Below, piece by piece: positions 58,826 to 64,000 of a stretch of 64,000 nucleotides of DNA. This DNA is from Myxocyprinus asiaticus (taxonomy: Eukaryota; Chordata; Actinopteri; Cypriniformes; Catostomidae): positions 16,691,281 through 16,755,280 of the forward strand of contig NC_059373.1 of NCBI RefSeq assembly GCF_019703515.2, written 5' to 3'. The stretch's first letter is position 1; each line of letters starts with the position of its first letter. The position numbers and the translations under genes were made by a program. The notes under the pieces are model-generated. The model was given only the letters and a program-made list of their open reading frames with translations. It was not told the origin of the DNA and ran no database searches.

Positions 58826-59153
58826 AGATGCACTGTTAGGTCAAGAGCAAACTGTAGAGTAGACTGAAAACTTGATTGGTTAGTGATTCACAAAGACAAG
58901 TTGAGAAAAGCTCATAAAAAAGCCAGGGAATATGTTGAACACAAGGCTGCTGAGAGACTTGCCCTTTTGAATGACAAGGTCTATTGCCCTGTGATTGATG
59001 TGGGTCAGCAAGTATACTTGTGTTACAAACCTTTGGGTAGGAACAAAATACAGGATTCATGAGGTCCTACTGTATACAGGGTCATAGATGTGCAGGGGAC
59101 CACACATACTATTGAGCCCCTTGAGGGTGGTCCTATAAAGAGTCGGTAACACT
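58826..59153 (+). pseudogene. Ty3/Gypsy integrase C-terminal fragment
   Basis: On the plus strand, DALLGQEQTVE precedes a one-base frame change, then LDWLVIHKDKLRKAHKKARE, KVYCPVIDVGQQVYLCYKPL and GRNKIQDS are read. A TGA replaces the Trp codon expected after IQDS, and GPTVYRVIDVQGTTHTIEPL follows. This is the C-terminal region of a Gypsy-type integrase, a different family from LTR-2 (no chromodomain visible). No LTR is adjacent; it sits between the truncated DIRS-C and LTR-6. Confidence 0.85.
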
Positions 59154-59178
59154 TTATAATAACTACACTATGTAACGT
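59154..59178. repeat. Dispersed repeat split by LTR-6, left part
   Basis: GGTAACACTTTATAATAACT is a start common in fish dispersed repeats (from memory); sequence after 62056 is compatible with its continuation. Confidence 0.4.
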
Positions 59179-59315
59179 TGTAACGTGAGGAAGGAGGTCA
59201 CGGGAGGCTGGAACTAGGTGCAGCGAAACATACTTTAATAAATAAACAAAGTACAGGATAATGGGTAAAACACAGGAACAAAGAAAGCATCCACGGTGGG
59301 AAAACACAGGAAATT
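59179..59315 (-). repeat. LTR-6 partial 3' LTR
   Basis: TGTAACGTGAGGAAGGAGGT to AACACAGGAAAT, matching the first part of 61723-62056. The rest was removed by a deletion that joins it to the repeat array. Confidence 0.88.
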
Positions 59316-59552
59316 AAATGGATGGTCAGAAGACCCAGGAGACCAGAACAGATCAGGCAGACAGCCAGGAGACTCAGAAGAACAGAAAAGATCAGATGGA
59401 TGGCCAGAAGACCCAGGAAATCAGAGTATATCAGGCGGATGGTCAGGAGACCACCTCAGGGTAGGGACTGGATCAGGAGGCCTGGTTGGTGGCCACAGGG
59501 CTGAAACAGGGTCAGGAGGCCTGGGTGGCAACCACAGACTGAGACTGGAGCT

Positions 59553-60060
59553 ATGGGAGACTCTGAGGGTGGAGCTGTGGTAGGCGGAGCCGTGGGAGGC
59601 TTGAGGGGCGAAGCTGTGGAATGTGGATCTGTAGGAGGTTCAAGAGGCAAAGCCATAGAAGGCAGAGCCATGGAAGGCTCGAGGGGCGAAGCCATGGAAG
59701 GCAGAGCTGTGGCAGGCGGAGCCGTGGGAGGCTCAAGGGGTGAAGCCATGGAAGGCGGAGCCGTAGGAGGCTCGAGGGACGGAGCCGTGGAAGGCGGAGC
59801 CATAGGAGGCTCAAGGGACGGAGCTATGGAAGGTGGAGCCATGGCAAACTTGAGGGGCAAAGCTGTAGAAGGCAGAGCCATGGCAGTTGGAGCCGTGGGA
59901 GGCTCAAGGGGTGAAGCTGTGGAAGGCGGAGCTGTAGGAGGCTTGAGGAATGGAGCCGTGGAAGGCGGAGACATAGGAGGCTCGAGGGACAGAGCTATGG
60001 AAGGCGGAGCCATGGCAGACTTGAGGGGCGAAGCCGTAGAAGGCGGAGCAGTGGCAGGCT
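59553..60060 (-). repeat. 39-bp tandem array B of LTR-6
   Basis: Units of the form GGCGGAGCCGTGGGAGGCTC plus 19 bp. Plus-strand reading gives a Gly-rich frame, a by-product of the periodicity. Confidence 0.9.
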
Positions 60061-60099
60061 CGAAGCTAAGAGTCCAGGATGACTGGGAAATTAACTCAG

Positions 60100-60800
60100 T
60101 GGTCGTGAACATGAGCAGAGTCTCGAGAGCGACTTCTGTGGTCATGGGCATGGACAGAGACTTGGGAATGACTTCTGTGGTCGTGGGCATGGACAGAGAG
60201 TTGGAAATTACCTCTGTGGTCATGTGGTCATGGGCATTGACAGAGACTTGGAAATGACCTCTGTGGTCATGGGAATGGACTGAGACTCGGGAACGACCTC
60301 TGTGGTCGTAGGCGTAGACAGAGACTTGGGAACGACCTCTGTGGTCATGGGCGTAGGCAGAGACTCGGGTACGACCCCTGTGGTCGTGAACATGGACAGA
60401 GACTTGGAAATGACCCCCGTGGTCATGTACATGGGCAAAGACTCGGAAACGACCTCTGTGGTCATGAACGTTAGCTGAGACTTGGAAATGACCTCTGTGG
60501 TCTTGTACATGGACAGAGACTTGGTAACAACCTCCATGATCATATAGATGGGCAGAGACTCTTAGACGACCTCTGTGGTCGTGAACATGGGCTGAGACTT
60601 GGAAACGACCTCCATGGTCATGAACATGGTCAGAGACTCGGAGACAACCTCTGTGGTCGTGAACATGGGCTGAGATTTGGAAACGACCTCCGTGGTCATG
60701 AACATGGGCTGAGACTTGGAAATTACCTCCGTGGTCGTGTACATGGGCAGAGACTCGGAGACAAGCTCTGTGGTCATGAACATAGGCTGAGACTTGGAAA
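60100..60800 (-). repeat. 39-bp tandem array A of LTR-6
   Basis: Units of the form GTGGTCGTGAACATGGGCTG plus 19 bp, about 17 copies with scattered substitutions. Confidence 0.92.
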
Positions 60801-60989
60801 CGGAAGCCTTTCTCCTCCTCCTCCAGGAGGCCAACGTAGGTAATGCAGGCTCTGGGATGGACGAGGCTGGCAACGCTGGCTCTGGGATGGATGAGGCTTC
60901 CAGCTCGTTGGCCGTGGCAGGCGTGGGCGTTGACTCATTGGCCGTGGCAGGCATGGGTGTTGGCTCTTTATGTGGCGTGATGTGGTGTG

Positions 60990-61430
60990 GAGCAGATTCA
61001 GATGTGACTGTGATATGGCATGAAGCAGGATGAGGTTTGGCTGTGACATGGTATGGAGCAGGCTGAGGGGTTGCTCTGACATGGCATGGAGCAGGCTGAG
61101 GGGTTGCTCTGACATGGCATGGAGCAGGCTGAGGCGTGGCTCTGACATGGCATGGAGCAGGCTGAGGCGTGGCTGTGACATGGCATGGAGCAGGCTGAGG
61201 CGTGGCTGTGACATGGCATGGAGCAGACTCAGATGTGGCTGTGACATGGTATGGAGCAGACTGAGGTTTGACTGTGATATTGTATAGAGCAGGCTAAGGC
61301 ATTGCTGTGACATGGCATGGAGCAGGCTGAGGCGTGGCTGTGACATGGCATGGAGCAGGATGAGCTGTGGCTGTGACATGGCATGGAGCAGGCTGAGGCG
61401 TGGCTGTGACATGGAGTGGAGCAGACTCAG
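60990..61430 (-). repeat. 33-bp tandem array of LTR-6
   Basis: Units of the form GAGCAGGCTGAGGCGTGGCT plus 13 bp, about 13 copies. Confidence 0.92.
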
Positions 61431-61722
61431 GCGTGGAAGTCTCAGAAACCGGAACCGGGATTGAGAAAGGAGGATCCTTTGAAGAGAGTGTCTCTAAAAT
61501 TAGCCTTACATATTCCTCCCACGTGTAATCTCCGGTCTCCGGCAGTTCCCTCCACCGGCATGTTGGGAGTCTGATTCTGTAAACAGATTTCAGGATTTCA
61601 TCATCAAATCTTGTGTGGATGGCAACGGTGGTGAAGAAATAAGAGTAATCCCTTATAGATAAGTCCACCTGGCTCAGTTGCATGAAGTATGCCGCTAGAT
61701 CCATTTTTGTGGTCAGTTGTTC

Positions 61723-62056
61723 TGTAACCTGAGGAAGGAGGTCACAGGAGGCTGGATCTAGGTGCAGTGAAACATACTTTAATAAAATAAACAAAGTACA
61801 GGATAACGGGTAAAACACAGGAACAAAGAAAACATCCACGGTGGGAAAACACAGGAAATACACGGGAGGTCAAAACACATAACAACTGACAAGGAATGAG
61901 CAAACAACAGGGCATTAAATAGACAAAGTCTAATGAGTGAATGGAACACAGGTGAGAACAATGGGGAACAGCTGGAAGGGGAATTATAGGAAGTGTAGTC
62001 CAGGGGGAACAGATGACAGAGGCAAAACACAGGGCAGACAACAGTGAATCGTAACA
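61723..62056 (-). repeat. LTR-6 5' LTR
   Basis: TGTAACCTGAGGAAGGAGGT to AATCGTAACA, 334 bp, TG...CA ends. Confidence 0.9.
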
Positions 62057-62934
62057 AACATATTTGTAAAGCATTAGTTTATAGTTAATTGATCATTTAT
62101 AAATTATTGTTCCTACACTATTACTACATTAATAAGCTACATATAAACAGTATGTTATTTGTTTCTGTTCACTTTAGCAAATGATTTATTATTTATTTAT
62201 AATTAGTTCATATATAGGCAGTTTAATCATGTTTTTATTATTATTATTATTTATCCTTAGAAAACAACTTGATAATCATACCTAACTGAAGTATTTTAGT
62301 TGATGCAAACCAGAGGTAAAGAAGTGTTTATGAGAACATTAAGAAAGCATAAATTTATAATTAATAAAGATATTAAATTTGTAATGAATTCGATACACAT
62401 TTCTGCTTAAATAATGTGTTTATTAATGTGTTAGGAATACTTACTAATAAATCAATTAATGCTTAATAAAGGTTGTAATAAAGCACTTACTTACGGATAG
62501 CAAAGCATTTTGCATGACCTAATCTGAAGTGAGAACTACTGTATGCCTAATTAAACATTTATTAATATGGTTCAACAGTAAGTATGGCCAGCGTTTTCAC
62601 AAAATATTCCATTGATCTTGTAAATGTGTTGTACATGTGTCCTAGTCTGATTATTAAACCACAGCAGCCTGCGATTTCATTTAAGAAATATCCAGTTCTC
62701 TTGTGTTGCATGCTTCAAAGTGATGTGTGAAGGCGTTGACCCGCTAAAAACATCACATTATGACTTCTGTAATCTGTGTTTTAGATTACAGAAAGCGAAA
62801 CACTAATTTAATGCAAAGCATGCAGCACATTCCAGACTATTTATTTGATGAAATAGCAGCCTCTTACAGCGTAACAATCAAATGACCACATAGCAAACCG
62901 CTTTTCCAGAAGTGTGAAACTTCCTTCAAACTGA
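62057..62934. other. AT-rich repeat-like stretch, no gene
   Basis: TTAATAA- and ATTTATTA-rich sequence, with words such as CACTATTACTACATTAATAA; probably the rest of the repeat split by LTR-6. No coding region. Confidence 0.4.
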
Positions 62935-63180
62935 CATAACCTGCGTCCGAATATCCATACTTCCCTACTATATAGTATGCCAAAAACAGTATGCCAGTGG
63001 AGTAGTATGTCGAATCCATAGTATTCATAAGACAGTAAGCGAAAAATGCTCGGTTGACCAACTACTTCCGGCAGGAATCTAAAGTGTGAATCGGTTGAAC
63101 ACTTTCCTATCCCACAATGCATCGGGAGCTGAGGAGGCGTCACGTTCAAATGCTGGAATGAAAACAAATGGTGGAGAACC
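62935..63180. repeat. Probable dispersed DNA repeat
   Basis: Starts ACCTGCGTCCGAATATCC and contains CTATATAGTATGCCAAAAAC and CCCACAATGCATCGGGAG, a combination I recall from many cyprinid loci. No inverted partner end found. The 108-codon frame across it (62841-63167) is not credible. Confidence 0.45.
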
Positions 63181-64000
63181 GCGTGAAATTGAAGAAATTA
63201 TGACAAAAAAAATATATTACTACTGCATAGTAAAAATTGTAGTTTCATTTTAATGATAATAATAATAATTATTATTATAAATATTATTATTATTACTATT
63301 ATATCAGGAATAATTATATATAATCAAATTTCAGAAGCAGGTGTGCTGTTGTACTGAATGTACTGTAAGTTTTTAATTTATACAGTGATTCTCTATTCTG
63401 CTCACATTATTTGATAAAAAAATAACAGTTTTAGATTCAGCTGTGAAGATGTTATTGAAGCACTTTATTTGATAAAATAATATAATTTGATGAACTCTTT
63501 ATGAATTAATTTGATTAGTCATATTTTTTATGAAAAAAAAAATATTTTAAACATGGAATTCAGAAAAAAATAGAATGGAAAACAGAATTTGGGAAAACAT
63601 ATTTCATCGGGTCCTATTTTTTATGCCGTGCATACTTAAACATTTGCATTTTCTTTGAAGTAATACAAGCTGTTGATGTACTGAATATCTAATTTTGCTC
63701 ATTGAAACTTGTCATCAAAGTTGTGATTTGGCTAAAAATTGATTTCTATGAGAGACAAATGTGTCTTCCTGAAGGGGGCACTTCCCGGGCTGAATCCTGA
63801 AAGCAGAATTCTTCGTTGATCAGCATTTAAATCTTAGGACGTTTTTGTCATACTGCAGACATTTGTACATTAAATACTGTGCTTGTATCATTTTACTACA
63901 AGGATTGGTACCTGGGATACAAATCTGCAATCTCTGGAAAATTATTACATAAAATACCCTATTCAGTAACCACAAACTACTGTTATTGTTCCATCCAGCC
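63181..64000. other. Unannotated AT-rich stretch
   Basis: Short ATT/AAT microsatellite near 63250-63302; nothing else recognised. Confidence 0.5.

Larger units (their letters stand above)
59456..61704 (-). pseudogene. LTR-6 gag-like ORF with 11- and 13-residue repeats
   Basis: The ATG at 61704 lies only 18 bp after the 5' LTR. The first 80 codons (MDLAAYFMQLSQVDLSIRDY, then SVYRIRLP and ELPETGDYTWEEYVRLILET) follow the gag pattern. About 13 units of an 11-residue repeat (CHVTATPQPAP; 33-bp DNA unit, 60990-61430) come next, then a basic WRRRRKA stretch near 60815. About 17 units of a 13-residue repeat (TTEVVSKSQPMFM; 39 bp) follow at 60100-60800, then about 13 of a second 13-residue repeat (PPTAPPSTASPLE; 39 bp) at 59553-60060. 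One frame is kept from 61704 to 60220 apart from stops at 61294 and 60562. An 8-bp duplication (CATGTGGT) near 60222 shifts it. Confidence 0.72.
59179..62056 (-). mobile_element. LTR-6: gag-only LTR element with long coding minisatellites
   Basis: 5' LTR 61723-62056 (334 bp) and a partial 3' LTR 59179-59315 (137 bp, cut after ACACAGGAAAT). Flanks AACGT and AACAT agree at four of five bases, fitting a target duplication. The 2.4-kb interior is a single gag-like ORF plus three tandem arrays. No protease, RT, RNase H or integrase. Confidence 0.85.

Noticed and set aside
59553..60257. Long plus-strand Gly-rich frame of 234 codons
   Set aside because: It overlaps 39-bp arrays that are coding in the gag frame on the minus strand; units divisible by three leave several frames open on both strands.
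60990..61430. Possible CRISPR-like regular repeat array
   Set aside because: The 33-bp units are directly adjacent without unique spacers, and the genome is eukaryotic; it is a coding minisatellite.

Overview
The window is eukaryotic and reads as teleost fish DNA, probably cyprinid or a close relative (inference from the repeat mix: DIRS1-like retroelements, Tc1 elements with 201-bp inverted repeats, TTAA-flanked miniature elements of the atagttcaccc type, a tRNA-SINE sharing its tail with an L2 LINE, and very long AT, CA and GA microsatellites). I found no host protein-coding gene, rRNA or functional tRNA gene. Almost everything recognisable is a mobile element or its remains. Only one mobile-element gene is fully intact: a 331-residue Tc1 transposase at 1538-2533.

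Layout. 1-7.2 kb: AT microsatellites, a TTAA-type foldback element whose (TA)n loop holds the intact Tc1 element (1239-2813), a hAT miniature element (3301-3597), then unannotated DNA. 7.2-13.8 kb: a second, broken Tc1 element split by a near full-length DIRS1-like retrotransposon (DIRS-A, + strand, 7324-13098) with gag-like, RT, RNase H and tyrosine-recombinase (YR) regions, inverted terminal repeats and an internal complementary region. 13.9-15.4 kb: LTR-1, a gag-only LTR element. 15.8-18.6 kb: a GT-bounded repeat, nested miniature elements, unannotated DNA. 18.6-24.8 kb: LTR-2, a chromodomain Ty3/Gypsy element (- strand) with an L2 LINE (20265-22304) nested in it. 25-31 kb: a LINE 3' end, further repeats and quiet DNA. 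31.2-41.1 kb: LTR-3, whose left LTR is split by DIRS-B (- strand, 31382-37701) and whose interior holds a piggyBac-like element. 41-47.9 kb: quiet DNA, a tRNA-derived SINE, DIRS-D (a 2.1-kb deleted derivative), a TIR element. 47.9-49.4 kb: LTR-4. 49.4-52.7 kb: quiet DNA and a hAT element with a perfect 8-bp target duplication. 52.8-62.1 kb: LTR-5 (1.2 kb), a LINE ORF1 fragment, DIRS-C (- strand, 5'-truncated), a Gypsy integrase fragment, and LTR-6 with long coding minisatellites. 62-64 kb: repeats and AT-rich DNA.

How the parts relate. The nesting orders many of the insertions. A second, uninterrupted copy of the LTR-3 LTR gives the empty site for DIRS-B, showing insertion without target-site duplication. 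Five LTR elements (LTR-1, 3, 4, 5, 6) lack pol. Each keeps a short gag-like domain, and four of them (LTR-1, 3, 4, 6) clearly follow it with tandem repeats whose unit lengths are multiples of three; LTR-5 keeps only a short related tail. This recurring gag-plus-repeat design is the most unusual feature here. All six LTR elements lie on the minus strand, which would fit (but does not prove) a location inside an intron of a plus-strand gene. Copies that look non-functional were judged from visible stops, frame changes and lost catalytic residues.
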